From a virus, in the IMG/VR virus record IMGVR_UViG_3300042402_005830, positions 1 through 64,000 of that record: a DNA stretch of 64,000 nucleotides. The stretch is one strand, 5' to 3'. The notes beneath the pieces are model-generated. The model did not search any database. It was not told the origin of the DNA and saw nothing but the letters and a program-made list of their open reading frames with translations. This document shows, piece by piece, positions 22,046-30,357 of this stretch. Both the position numbers and the translations under genes were made by a program. The first letter of the stretch is position 1. Every line of letters begins with the position of its first letter.

Positions 22046-23812
22046 ATGGGTTTAACAAGAGAACAAGTATTATTAGAATACGCAAAATGTGTTAAAAATC
22101 CTGAATACGCTTTAAAGACGTATTTAAAAACTTATGACCAAACAGTTCAGGGGTTCGTACCCCTGAAGTTGTTTCCTGACCAAGTCAAATTAATTCAGGA
22201 TTTTGAGGAATTTGAGGAAAATATTGCTTTGAAATATAGACAAGCTGGTGTATCAACAGTCACCGCGGCTTGGATCTCAAAAAAATTAATTACCGCACCA
22301 AAAGGAAAACCCGAGAAGATTCTAATCATTGCTAACAAGTTGGACACTGCCGTAGGTATGGCCGATAAAATTAGATCTTTCCAAGAACAATGGCCTGATT
22401 GGTTTGGCGTGTCCTTTTCAAGTGAAAAAAATTCTCAAAGACATTTCAGATTAACGAATGGTTGTGAAGTAAAAGCAGTTGCAACTTCTAAAGACGCATT
22501 GAGGGGTTATACACCCACCATTCTTGTCTTTGACGAAGCCGCATATATTGAAGCTGATGATGATTTCTGGGCGGCATGTATGGCCTCCCTTTCAACAGGG
22601 GGTAAAGTTATAGTGATATCAACCCCAAACGGATTTGACCAAATTTATTATTCAATTTATGACCAAGCATTAAGAGGTATGAATGATTTCAAAATCTCGG
22701 AAATGTATTGGTATAGAGATCCAAGATATACAAAAGAAATGTATCTTGTGAAAACAAAAGACATCGTTCATTATTTGTTAAACAAAGATGATTATAGTGA
22801 AGAAGAACATGTTATAAGATTAGACAAATCGGGTTGGGATTTGGATTTAGATTTCGTGGTTTCAAAGATTAGTGATGGTTATAAACCATGTTCTTCGTGG
22901 TTTGAAACTATGGTTAAAAAATTGAAATACGATCGAAGAAAAGTATCCCAAGAATTGGAGTGTAATTTCCTTGGTTCTGGAGATAATGTTATTGATTCCG
23001 GAACTATGGAAAAGATAAAGAAAAATGACATAGCCGAACCCAAAGAGAGAATGATGGGAGGGGCGTTGTGGATTTGGAAAGAACCTGTAATGGATCACAA
23101 ATACATCATGGGTATTGATGTTTCTCGTGGGGATTCTGAAGATTTTACAACATTCAACATCATAGATTTTGACACAAGGGAGCAAGTTGTTGAATTTTTA
23201 GATAAAGTCCCACCCGACATTGCTGCAGAAATCGCATTAAAATGGGCACAAAGATATAATGCATTTGTTGTAATTGACATTACGGGAGGGATGGGTGTTT
23301 CAACATCAAGAAAGATGCAGGAGTTGGGTTATAAAAACATGTATATTGATGGACAAGTTCAATCCGATGTATGGAAGTATGACCCTAAAACTTTAGAAAA
23401 AATACCTGGTATAAATTTCAATAATAAGAGAGTTCAAATTATCGCAACCTTTGAAGAATGGATCAGACATGGATTCAAAATCAAATCCACGAGACTTTAT
23501 AACGAACTTTTGACATTTGTTTATATCAACGGACGACCAGACCATATCAAGGGACAACACGATGATTTGATCATGTCTTGTGCAATGGCGATGTATGTTG
23601 GAGAAAGTAGTTTCTCAAAACTTACAAAAGTAACCGAACAAGCAAAAGCAATGATTGATTCTTGGACACTCAATGAGAGTGTAAAATATAAAACAGATCT
23701 TATGAATCCGAGTGTTCCATCTTATTATGGAAGTTCAAGTAATGACAGTAAATCTATTTCTCAAAAAGATGTAGAAAAATATTCTTGGTTATTCGGTGGG
23801 ATGAGAAGATAA
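22046..23812 (+). CDS. Terminase large subunit (T4 gp17-like)
   Basis: 588 aa. ATPase domain: Walker A-like R65-QAGVST (65-71), Walker B plus catalytic glutamate VFDEA (161-165), coupling motif ISTPNG (191-196). Nuclease domain: first acidic residue D358 in MGIDVSRGDSEDFT, C-terminal acidic pair in QHDDLIMS (~495). These are the canonical DNA-packaging motor and RNase H-like headful nuclease. Length matches gp17 (~610 aa). It is followed by a late motif and the portal gene, the standard order. Confidence 0.97.
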   Translation: MGLTREQVLLEYAKCVKNPEYALKTYLKTYDQTVQGFVPLKLFPDQVKLIQDFEEFEENIALKYRQAGVSTVTAAWISKKLITAPKGKPEKILIIANKLDTAVGMADKIRSFQEQWPDWFGVSFSSEKNSQRHFRLTNGCEVKAVATSKDALRGYTPTILVFDEAAYIEADDDFWAACMASLSTGGKVIVISTPNGFDQIYYSIYDQALRGMNDFKISEMYWYRDPRYTKEMYLVKTKDIVHYLLNKDDYSEEEHVIRLDKSGWDLDLDFVVSKISDGYKPCSSWFETMVKKLKYDRRKVSQELECNFLGSGDNVIDSGTMEKIKKNDIAEPKERMMGGALWIWKEPVMDHKYIMGIDVSRGDSEDFTTFNIIDFDTREQVVEFLDKVPPDIAAEIALKWAQRYNAFVVIDITGGMGVSTSRKMQELGYKNMYIDGQVQSDVWKYDPKTLEKIPGINFNNKRVQIIATFEEWIRHGFKIKSTRLYNELLTFVYINGRPDHIKGQHDDLIMSCAMAMYVGESSFSKLTKVTEQAKAMIDSWTLNESVKYKTDLMNPSVPSYYGSSSNDSKSISQKDVEKYSWLFGGMRR

Positions 23813-23816
23813 TATT

Positions 23817-23824
23817 GTATTTAT
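23817..23824 (+). promoter_or_regulatory. Putative late promoter motif GTATTTAT
   Basis: Plus strand, 25 bases before the portal ATG at 23850. Confidence 0.5.
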
Positions 23825-23849
23825 AGAAAAATCTATTATTTTATATAGC

Positions 23850-25709
23850 ATGGCACAATCCAATCAACAATATACAATTTGGCAAAGACTTTCAAGGGTC
23901 TTCGGTCCTGATTCAACATTAAATCAACAAGTACCCCAATATCGGTTCGATAAAAAAGAAATATTACGAACAAAATCAAAAGGGGAATATGAGAAAGAGA
24001 AGTTACAAGCTCAACAGAGTTTGTATTTGGCAAACCAATGGTCAAAAGTAGAGAATAATCTTTATACCCAAGCGGTTTATTATGAACCAACCCGTTTGGC
24101 ATCATATTATGATTATGAATCAATGGAATTTACTCCCGAGATTTCAGCGGCTTTGGACATTTATGCTGAGGAATCAACAACCCCAAATGAAAACGGATAT
24201 ATTCTTCAGATTTATTCAGAATCAAATAGAATCAAAAGTATTTTAGCCGATTTGTTTAATAACAAGTTGGACATCAATACAAATTTACCTATGTGGACGA
24301 GAAATACTTGTAAATATGGAGATAATTTTGTGTATTTGAAAATTGACCCTGAACAAGGCGTTGTTGGTGTTCAACAATTACCAAACATTGAAATTGAAAG
24401 ATTTGAGAGGGGTATGGTTGTTAATACTGTAGCACAAAACACCGGTGTGGAAAACAAACATCTTACTTTTACTTGGAAAAACAAAAATATTGAATTTAAT
24501 ACTTGGGAAGTTGCTCATTTTAGATTACTCGGCGATGACTCAAAATTACCATATGGAACATCCATGTTGGAGAAGGCAAGAAGAGTTTGGAAACAACTTC
24601 TTTTATCGGAGGATGCGATGTTGATATACAGAACATCAAGAGCTCCTGAAAGGAGAGTTTTCAAGGTTTTCGTTGGAAATATGGATGATAAGGATGTTGA
24701 AGCGTATGTCCAAAGGGTTGCCAACAAATTTAAGAGAGATCAGATTGTGGATCCCAAGAATGGAAATGTGGATTTGAGATATAACCAAATGGCGGTTGAT
24801 CAAGATTACTTTATCCCCGTAAGAGATCCGAATGCTCCAAACCCGATTGATACATTACCAGGAGCTCAAAACCTGAGTGAAATTGCCGATATAGAATATA
24901 TTCAGAAAAAATTATTGACAGCTTTGAGAATACCAAAAGCGTTTTTGGGATTTGAAGAAGTGGTTGGTGATGGAAAAAACTTAGCTCTTTTGGATATTAG
25001 ATTCGCAAGAACCATCAATAGGATTCAACAAGCGATGGTTCAAGAGTTAAATAAAATAGCAATTGTTCATTTATATATTTTAGGATTTGAAGACGAATTA
25101 AGTAATTTTACCCTTGGACTAACAAATCCATCTACACAACAAGATATGTTGAAGGTCGAACAACTCCAATCTAAAATTCAACTTTATAGAGATGCTGTTA
25201 CGGATCCTGGTAATGGAATTCAAGCGGTCTCAGCGTCATGGGCTAAGAAACACATTCTTGGATTTAGTGATGAAGAAATCAAACTTGACATTCAACAACA
25301 ACGGATTGAAAAGGCGGTTGCTAAAGAACTTGAGGAAACCCCGAATGTCATTACTAAAACAGGATTATTTGATAATATTGATAAGTTGTATGGTAATGGA
25401 AAACCAAAAGAAGGGGGTGAAGCTGGTGCTGGCGAAGAAACAACATCTGGAGGTGGAGAAATTACTTCACCACCAAGTTTTGGGGATTTAGGGACGGAAA
25501 CACCCGCCGCTGAAGCTGGTGGTACTGAAACTACAGAAACTCCCGCACCTGAAGCTGGTGGTGAAGTAACACCCGAATCAAGGGATAGAGATGAAAATTT
25601 AATCTTGGAAGAAGATATGATTCAAGGGAGAATAGAATTAAACTTCAATAAGGCGAAGAAATCAATTAATGAAATTGATAAAAAATTGAACGAGTTATTG
25701 AAATCATAA
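23850..25709 (+). CDS. Portal protein (T4 gp20-like)
   Basis: 619 aa. Contains typical gp20-type segments: SAALDIYAEESTTPNENGYI (near 100), the crown/stem region with VAHFRLLGDDSKLPYGTSML, and RIPKAFLGFEEVVGDGKNLA. C-terminal ~100 residues are a Gly/Thr/Glu/Pro linker followed by a helix (QGRIELNFNKAKKSINEIDK). It forms the dodecameric ring at the special vertex and docks terminase. Placed between terminase and prohead protease. Confidence 0.95.
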   Translation: MAQSNQQYTIWQRLSRVFGPDSTLNQQVPQYRFDKKEILRTKSKGEYEKEKLQAQQSLYLANQWSKVENNLYTQAVYYEPTRLASYYDYESMEFTPEISAALDIYAEESTTPNENGYILQIYSESNRIKSILADLFNNKLDINTNLPMWTRNTCKYGDNFVYLKIDPEQGVVGVQQLPNIEIERFERGMVVNTVAQNTGVENKHLTFTWKNKNIEFNTWEVAHFRLLGDDSKLPYGTSMLEKARRVWKQLLLSEDAMLIYRTSRAPERRVFKVFVGNMDDKDVEAYVQRVANKFKRDQIVDPKNGNVDLRYNQMAVDQDYFIPVRDPNAPNPIDTLPGAQNLSEIADIEYIQKKLLTALRIPKAFLGFEEVVGDGKNLALLDIRFARTINRIQQAMVQELNKIAIVHLYILGFEDELSNFTLGLTNPSTQQDMLKVEQLQSKIQLYRDAVTDPGNGIQAVSASWAKKHILGFSDEEIKLDIQQQRIEKAVAKELEETPNVITKTGLFDNIDKLYGNGKPKEGGEAGAGEETTSGGGEITSPPSFGDLGTETPAAEAGGTETTETPAPEAGGEVTPESRDRDENLILEEDMIQGRIELNFNKAKKSINEIDKKLNELLKS

Positions 25710-25716
25710 TATTTAT
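25709..25716 (+). promoter_or_regulatory. Putative late promoter motif ATATTTAT
   Basis: Plus strand, overlaps the last base of the portal gene and ends five bases before ATG 25722. Confidence 0.5.
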
Positions 25717-25721
25717 TTAGT

Positions 25722-26393
25722 ATGAAAACATTAGGAAGTTATATTACAAAATTTGAGAATCAACTTGTTGAAGGTTATAAAACCAATACTTTCAAAAAGT
25801 CATTGACTCAATTCAAAAATGAAGTTTTGAAAAATAATGATCTCAAAGAGGCTACAAATATCTATTACGAGTTGTCATCAAAAAAAGGATACGACAAAGA
25901 ATTTGCCGAAATGTTTTTAAACGAATCAATCAATAGATTGAAAGAGATTTATCAAATTAAAGAGGTTCAAAATTATTTGTCTGAAGGTGAAAATAACTAT
26001 ACCAAAATAGATGAATTAGTGTTTTCAAAAAATATTGAAAAGAAAGTTAAAAACAGAATTTCTATTATAGAAAACCTTCAACAAAAACAAGAAATCACTG
26101 AAACAATTTATTTACCTTTATCTATTCAAGTAGATATTGCAAACTCCAAGATTAAACCTTTGTTGGAGAATTTATCTGAAGAAGAACTTTCTTTATTAAA
26201 AGAAATGAAAGAAATCTCGGAAAACGATTTGGTAAATTTGGTCACAGAAACCAAAACTGAAATCCTTGATGTTTTTGAGAAAAATTCAATAGAAGAAAAT
26301 AAATTGGACGAACTCAAGAATAAATTAGGATCATATAACAATTCCCACCGTTCATTATTTGAACTCAGAAGATTTTTGAATGAGTTAGTTTAA
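25722..26393 (+). CDS. Helical head-assembly candidate, 223 aa
   Basis: MKTLGSYITKFENQLVEGYK start. Almost wholly α-helical, Lys/Glu/Asn-rich with several heptad stretches and no Cys or Trp, the profile of a prohead-core or internal protein. It lies between portal and protease and its stop overlaps by four bases the stop of the convergent bS21 gene. No family recognised. Confidence 0.65.
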   Translation: MKTLGSYITKFENQLVEGYKTNTFKKSLTQFKNEVLKNNDLKEATNIYYELSSKKGYDKEFAEMFLNESINRLKEIYQIKEVQNYLSEGENNYTKIDELVFSKNIEKKVKNRISIIENLQQKQEITETIYLPLSIQVDIANSKIKPLLENLSEEELSLLKEMKEISENDLVNLVTETKTEILDVFEKNSIEENKLDELKNKLGSYNNSHRSLFELRRFLNELV

Positions 26394-26575
26394 TTATCAT
26401 TAAACTTCTGATTCACATAGATCGCTTTATTCATTTTTTCTCTGTTGATTTCGGAATCTTTTTTATATTCTTTATTTTCCCAAAGATTTTTATGAATTTG
26501 AGTCTTATAAATTTTATATTTATAAGTCTTCAAAGCAGCTTCTATGTTTTTCTTATTTACAGGAACTATGATCAT
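26390..26575 (-). CDS. rpsU: Ribosomal protein bS21 homologue
   Basis: 61 aa from ATG 26575. MIIVPVNKKNIEAALKTYKY is the bS21 N-terminus (cellular MxIxPV...NIxxALKxYK), followed by KTQIHKNLWENKEYKK and a C-terminal RxKMNKAIYVNQ with the conserved KAxY tyrosine at 53. Length is close to flavobacterial bS21 (~64). It lacks part of the basic middle. In Bacteroidota, bS21 helps hide the 16S anti-Shine-Dalgarno tail, so a phage copy could change message choice. The gene stands alone, antisense to the head genes, with its own GTATTTAT motif. Confidence 0.88.
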   Translation of the reverse strand: MIIVPVNKKNIEAALKTYKYKIYKTQIHKNLWENKEYKKDSEINREKMNKAIYVNQKFNDN

Positions 26576-26595
26576 AGATTGTTAATTTCGTAATG

Positions 26596-26603
26596 ATAAA
26601 TAC
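26596..26603 (-). promoter_or_regulatory. Putative late promoter motif GTATTTAT of bS21 gene
   Basis: Minus strand, 20 bases before the bS21 ATG at 26575; same orientation as the gene and the same motif class as the capsid genes. Confidence 0.5.
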
Positions 26604-26620
26604 TACTGTATTTTTTAAAT

Positions 26621-26654
26621 TTTGACAATACCCCCTTTTTTTCATATATTTTTG
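26621..26654 (+). promoter_or_regulatory. Host-type promoter TTTG-N22-TATTTTTG
   Basis: TTTG at 26621-26624 and TATTTTTG at 26647-26654 fit the Bacteroidota -33/-7 pattern with a 22-base spacer. ATG 26687 is 32 bases downstream. Confidence 0.45.
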
Positions 26655-26686
26655 TAAAATAAACAATTATAACATGAAGGGATTCT

Positions 26687-27139
26687 ATGAAGAAGGGAAA
26701 ATCAATTAAGATAAGCGGATTTAAAGATTACAAAATAAATTACGGAACAGTAGATTTTAAATCAATGAAATCGGTTTATTTGGTCATTCAAGCATGGGTT
26801 GAACCAATTATGGATCTTGAATCTTGGTCTTCAGTTGTCAATACATTAAGAAGAGATATTAAACACAAATTGTTGGATGCAATCGATTCAACCATATTTA
26901 ACGGAAGAACAATTGTGGATTTAGATTTAAGAACTTCAGGTATTCAAGAAGGTAAAAGAAGTTTTATGAATTTGGAAATCACTTTGTTTTTGGATGATTA
27001 CATCGATTTTAAATCCGAAAATTTGAAAAAATCTTTACAGAATATCTGTAAACACATCATTAAGAATAGTTTTAGATCTAGTAGATACTTTTCATTTCAC
27101 TTATCAAAATCCTCCCCACAACTTAAATTAATTTCCTGA
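26687..27139 (+). CDS. Hypothetical protein, 150 aa
   Basis: MKKGKSIKISGFKDYKINYG start. Alternating strands and one amphipathic helix (WSSVVNTLRRDIKHKLLDAI); C-terminus basic with FRSSRYFSFHLSKSS. Between bS21 and the next head-region gene. An out-of-frame ATG at 26674 is not used. No family recognised; it is likely a virion or head-assembly protein by position only. Confidence 0.65.
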   Translation: MKKGKSIKISGFKDYKINYGTVDFKSMKSVYLVIQAWVEPIMDLESWSSVVNTLRRDIKHKLLDAIDSTIFNGRTIVDLDLRTSGIQEGKRSFMNLEITLFLDDYIDFKSENLKKSLQNICKHIIKNSFRSSRYFSFHLSKSSPQLKLIS

Positions 27140-27142
27140 ATC

Positions 27143-27150
27143 ATATTTAT
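27143..27150 (+). promoter_or_regulatory. Putative late promoter motif ATATTTAT
   Basis: Plus strand, ends four bases before ATG 27155. Confidence 0.5.
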
Positions 27151-27154
27151 TTAT

Positions 27155-28033
27155 ATGATTGAAAAATTTCTAAAGATTTTAAACGAAATAGGTATTCGTA
27201 AACTCATAAATACATATTTTTTGGGAGATGGAGATCTTTTTATAAAAACTCTCACCAAAAAAGGGGACAAAATTCCCATGGGTTTATTGAAAGAACTTTC
27301 TTTAAATGGTTGGTCAGATAGTAGTATCAGATACTTGGAATCGGGTGATAGAGATGATCTTGAAAGGTTTATCTTTGAAATGATGAAGGGATCGTTGTAC
27401 AGTATGACTGTATCTAAAGTGGGTGATCGGTATATTTGGGAAGCCGATGTTTGGGATTTAATTTCATTAATTGAGTCGGAAAGTACTTATTTCGTAAAAT
27501 ATTTTATGGAACGGGATAAAGTATATTTTGGTTATGATTCTCGGAAATTCATCTCAAAAGAAAATGAGGAAAAAATTCATTCATACGAACTCAACGACAA
27601 AGAGACTGAGAGTTTTTCTTTGTATTTGAAAATTAAGGAAATCTTGGAAAGAAGTATGAATGAAGTATTTCACGAAGAGATAAAAAATCTAATCTACGGA
27701 AAATTTGCTAAATTTCTTGGAATAGATCAAAATTCAATGGTAAGGAAATTCATTCCTCCCGATACGGTTTTTTGGGAAATAGATGTTACAAACATTATGA
27801 AAGATTTGGTGGAAAAAACATTGGAATTGCTCCACTTAAATCAAAAAAGGGGTTATTCAGAAGATTATGCGTGGGAAAAAGGTTCATTTGCAAATGTTTT
27901 AGAAGACAGGGGTGAAATTAAATTCACACACGAATTTTTTGATGAAGATGGTTTGAAAGAAGTAGAAAAATTATTCAATAAAGAATTAGGTGAGTTGTTG
28001 GATACAGAATTACAAAAACAACAAAATCAATAA
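27155..28033 (+). CDS. Hypothetical protein, 292 aa
   Basis: MIEKFLKILNEIGIRKLINT start. Mixed αβ protein with many Asp/Glu and aromatic residues (for example RYIWEADVWDLISLIESEST). No signal peptide. No catalytic motif visible. It lies directly before the prohead protease in a late unit and may be a head component. Unrecognised. Confidence 0.65.
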   Translation: MIEKFLKILNEIGIRKLINTYFLGDGDLFIKTLTKKGDKIPMGLLKELSLNGWSDSSIRYLESGDRDDLERFIFEMMKGSLYSMTVSKVGDRYIWEADVWDLISLIESESTYFVKYFMERDKVYFGYDSRKFISKENEEKIHSYELNDKETESFSLYLKIKEILERSMNEVFHEEIKNLIYGKFAKFLGIDQNSMVRKFIPPDTVFWEIDVTNIMKDLVEKTLELLHLNQKRGYSEDYAWEKGSFANVLEDRGEIKFTHEFFDEDGLKEVEKLFNKELGELLDTELQKQQNQ

Positions 28034-28040
28034 TATTTAT
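28033..28040 (+). promoter_or_regulatory. Putative late promoter motif ATATTTAT
   Basis: Plus strand, 12 bases before ATG 28053. Confidence 0.5.
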
Positions 28041-28052
28041 ATATAAAAAAAT

Positions 28053-28781
28053 ATGAAAGAAAATTTAAGAGTTCTTGAAGCTCACGAGTCGGGTAAAGGT
28101 ATATTGGTTGAACACGATGCCGGATATATATCACCAACCCATCCTGAAAATGAAAAAATTATAAGTGAATCCAAAACTTTAAGAGATTATTCAAAACCAT
28201 TTATTTTTTATGCCGTTCTTCAAAAATCTGATACACCAAACAGAAACGGAAGATTATATCCCGAAAAAATATTAAAAAGGGAAGCTGACAATTATAAGAG
28301 AATGATTCAAAAAGGGACATCCCTTTCCGAACTCAATCACCCTGAATCATCAATTGTGGATTTGGAAAGAGTTTCACATATTATAGATGATGTGTGGTGG
28401 GATGGAAAAACTTTGATGGGTAAATTAAGACTCCTCACCTCACCAGGTTTCCATGAAAGAGGAATTGTCTCAACACCTGGTGATATTGCCGCAAACCTTA
28501 TGAGACAAGGTTGTACGATGGGTATTTCATCAAGAGGGGTCGGTACTCTTAAGAAGAAGGGAGAACAGAATGAAGTTCAGGATGATTTTGAACTTATTTG
28601 TTTTGACCTTGTTTCTTCACCATCCACACCCGGAGCATATCTTTTTGACAAACCTGAAGATAAAAATAACTACGAAGAGAATATAGAAGAAGAAAAGAAC
28701 TTGAGAAAACCCGAATCAGAAAAAGGGATGGGTAAATCGCTTGATTTAATGAACAAACTTTCCGACTTTTTGGGTAGATAA
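28053..28781 (+). CDS. Prohead core protease (T4 gp21-like, S77)
   Basis: 242 aa. Conserved blocks: FYAVLQKSDTPNRNGRLYP (53-70), the catalytic histidine H96 in SELNHPES, then MGISSRGVG (156-164) with the catalytic serine at 159 or 160. The herpes-assemblin-like fold and the position between portal and scaffold fit gp21. It should mature capsid, scaffold and other prohead proteins at [L/I]xE sites. The C-terminal ~40 residues are acidic and helical. Confidence 0.95.
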   Translation: MKENLRVLEAHESGKGILVEHDAGYISPTHPENEKIISESKTLRDYSKPFIFYAVLQKSDTPNRNGRLYPEKILKREADNYKRMIQKGTSLSELNHPESSIVDLERVSHIIDDVWWDGKTLMGKLRLLTSPGFHERGIVSTPGDIAANLMRQGCTMGISSRGVGTLKKKGEQNEVQDDFELICFDLVSSPSTPGAYLFDKPEDKNNYEENIEEEKNLRKPESEKGMGKSLDLMNKLSDFLGR

Positions 28782-28792
28782 AACTTTATATT

Positions 28793-29005
28793 ATGGATGA
28801 GAAATATTTTATTGTAAAAATCCAATTTGAAACCGTGGATATCCAAACAGGAAAAACCAAAAAAACACGGGAAGAGAAATTGGTGAGAGGTTACAATGTG
28901 ACAGATGTGGAAGCTAAAGTCACAAAATTGTTTGAGAAATCAACAGAGGATTGGAGAATCACAAGTGCTACAGAAAGCAAAATCAATGAAGTGATTGAAA
29001 AATAA
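28793..29005 (+). CDS. Small DUF4494-like protein, 70 aa
   Basis: MDEKYFIVKIQFETVDIQTG start. Pattern of a β-hairpin with KTKKTREEKLVRGYNVTDVE then a helix, reminiscent of DUF4494 proteins of Bacteroidota (VxYxKT..G..KKVTExYLVxAxSFTEAEAxI). The resemblance is from memory and moderate. Closed by a strong terminator; no known function. Confidence 0.6.
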   Translation: MDEKYFIVKIQFETVDIQTGKTKKTREEKLVRGYNVTDVEAKVTKLFEKSTEDWRITSATESKINEVIEK

Positions 29006-29029
29006 AAGGAGGTGAAAACCTCCTTTTTT
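29004..29029 (+). terminator. Rho-independent terminator
   Basis: AAAAGGAGG-TGAAAA-CCTCCTTTTTT immediately after the 70-aa gene. Confidence 0.9.
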
Positions 29030-29081
29030 CATTTATATTCTTTCAATATAATAAAAAAACAAAATTTTTCTATATATGGGT

Positions 29082-29089
29082 ATATTTAT
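29082..29089 (+). promoter_or_regulatory. Putative late promoter motif ATATTTAT
   Basis: Plus strand, 30 bases before the scaffold ATG at 29120, directly after a terminator, so a new transcript probably starts here for scaffold and capsid. Confidence 0.6.
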
Positions 29090-29119
29090 TTAGAAAAAAT
29101 AAATCTACTAAAATAGAAA

Positions 29120-30337
29120 ATGAGCAAAAAAGAAATTTTATTGGATGATACACTTCTTCAATTGAAAAATTTGGAGGAGTCTATCTCAAAAAACACAAAA
29201 GGAATACTTGCTTCAGTAATGAAGGAAGAAATCGCATCTTTAGTAAAAGAATCTTTAGGTGGTGACACCGAAGAGGTTAAAGAACAGGTTGAAGACGATG
29301 AACTTGAAATGGATCTCGGAGACGAGGGAAGTGAAGAGGAAATTGAATTTGACATGGAAGACGAAGGTGATGAAGAAGAAATGGACGTTGACTTTCCTGC
29401 AGGATTCGGAGACGAAGAAGAGGACTTTGAAGCGATGGGCGACGAAGAACTTGACTTTGACATGGAAGATGAATTGGAGGGAGAAGACGAAGATTTAGTT
29501 GACATCACAAATATGAGTGACGAAGAACTCGTAAAGGTTTTCAAATTGATGGGTGATGAAGATGGAGTCGTTGTTCAAAAGGAGGACGATGAAATTCACC
29601 TTAAAGACGAAAACGAAGGTGTAGAATATGAAATTCAATTGGAAGGCGAAGATCACGATTTGGAAGAAATGATGGACATGAAAGAAATGGATACCGAGGT
29701 TGAGGAAGAAGTTTCAGAAATGGAAGAAGTTGATGAAGAGGAAGTGATGTACGAAATTGAATTTAACGAAGAAGAAGAAGAAGAGGAAGAAGTTGAGTTA
29801 GAAGAAACTTACGAAGAGGCTCACGAAGGTGAGGAATACAAAGAAGAAGCCAAGGAAGCGGCTAGAACCTTGGGTAATGGAAAATATTGGGGAAGGGATG
29901 GATTGCCTAAACCACACGCAGCACCTAGTCGTTTGAAGGCTGAGTCATATAAGAGACAAATTGCAGAACTCAAAGAAAAAAATGAGGAATACAAAAAAGC
30001 TCTTGATTTATTCAGAACTAAATTGAATGAGGTTGCGATTTTCAACTCAAATTTAGCTTATGCTACAAGACTATTTACTGAACATTCAACAACCAAGAAA
30101 GAAAAAATAAACATTCTTAAGAGATTTGATAATGTAGAAACTTTGAAAGAGTCAAAGAACTTATACAAGTCGATCAAGAATGAATTGGTTAGTTCAGCAA
30201 CCGTTGTAACCGAATCTGTGGTAAATAAAGTACAAAAAACACCACAAAAAGGTTCAACAAATCTCGTTGAATCAAAAACATATGAGAACGCACAGTTCCT
30301 CAGAATGAAAGATTTAATGACAAAAATAAACAAATAA
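29120..30337 (+). CDS. Acidic prohead scaffold protein (gp22-like)
   Basis: 405 aa. Residues ~50-250 are dominated by Glu and Asp with very few hydrophobics; the C-terminal ~150 residues form a coiled coil with the conserved-looking run LNEVAIFNSNLAYATRLFTE. Placement between the prohead protease and the major capsid protein is that of the T4 scaffold. It contains several E-A steps that the protease could cut, as T4 gp22 is degraded during maturation. Confidence 0.88.
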   Translation: MSKKEILLDDTLLQLKNLEESISKNTKGILASVMKEEIASLVKESLGGDTEEVKEQVEDDELEMDLGDEGSEEEIEFDMEDEGDEEEMDVDFPAGFGDEEEDFEAMGDEELDFDMEDELEGEDEDLVDITNMSDEELVKVFKLMGDEDGVVVQKEDDEIHLKDENEGVEYEIQLEGEDHDLEEMMDMKEMDTEVEEEVSEMEEVDEEEVMYEIEFNEEEEEEEEVELEETYEEAHEGEEYKEEAKEAARTLGNGKYWGRDGLPKPHAAPSRLKAESYKRQIAELKEKNEEYKKALDLFRTKLNEVAIFNSNLAYATRLFTEHSTTKKEKINILKRFDNVETLKESKNLYKSIKNELVSSATVVTESVVNKVQKTPQKGSTNLVESKTYENAQFLRMKDLMTKINK

Positions 30338-30357
30338 ATTAAACAAAAAAAATTAAT

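Noticed and set aside
29158-29544. Minus-strand Ser-rich 128-aa ORF in the scaffold gene
   Set aside because: Low-complexity mirror of Glu/Asp codons; a shadow of the acidic scaffold.
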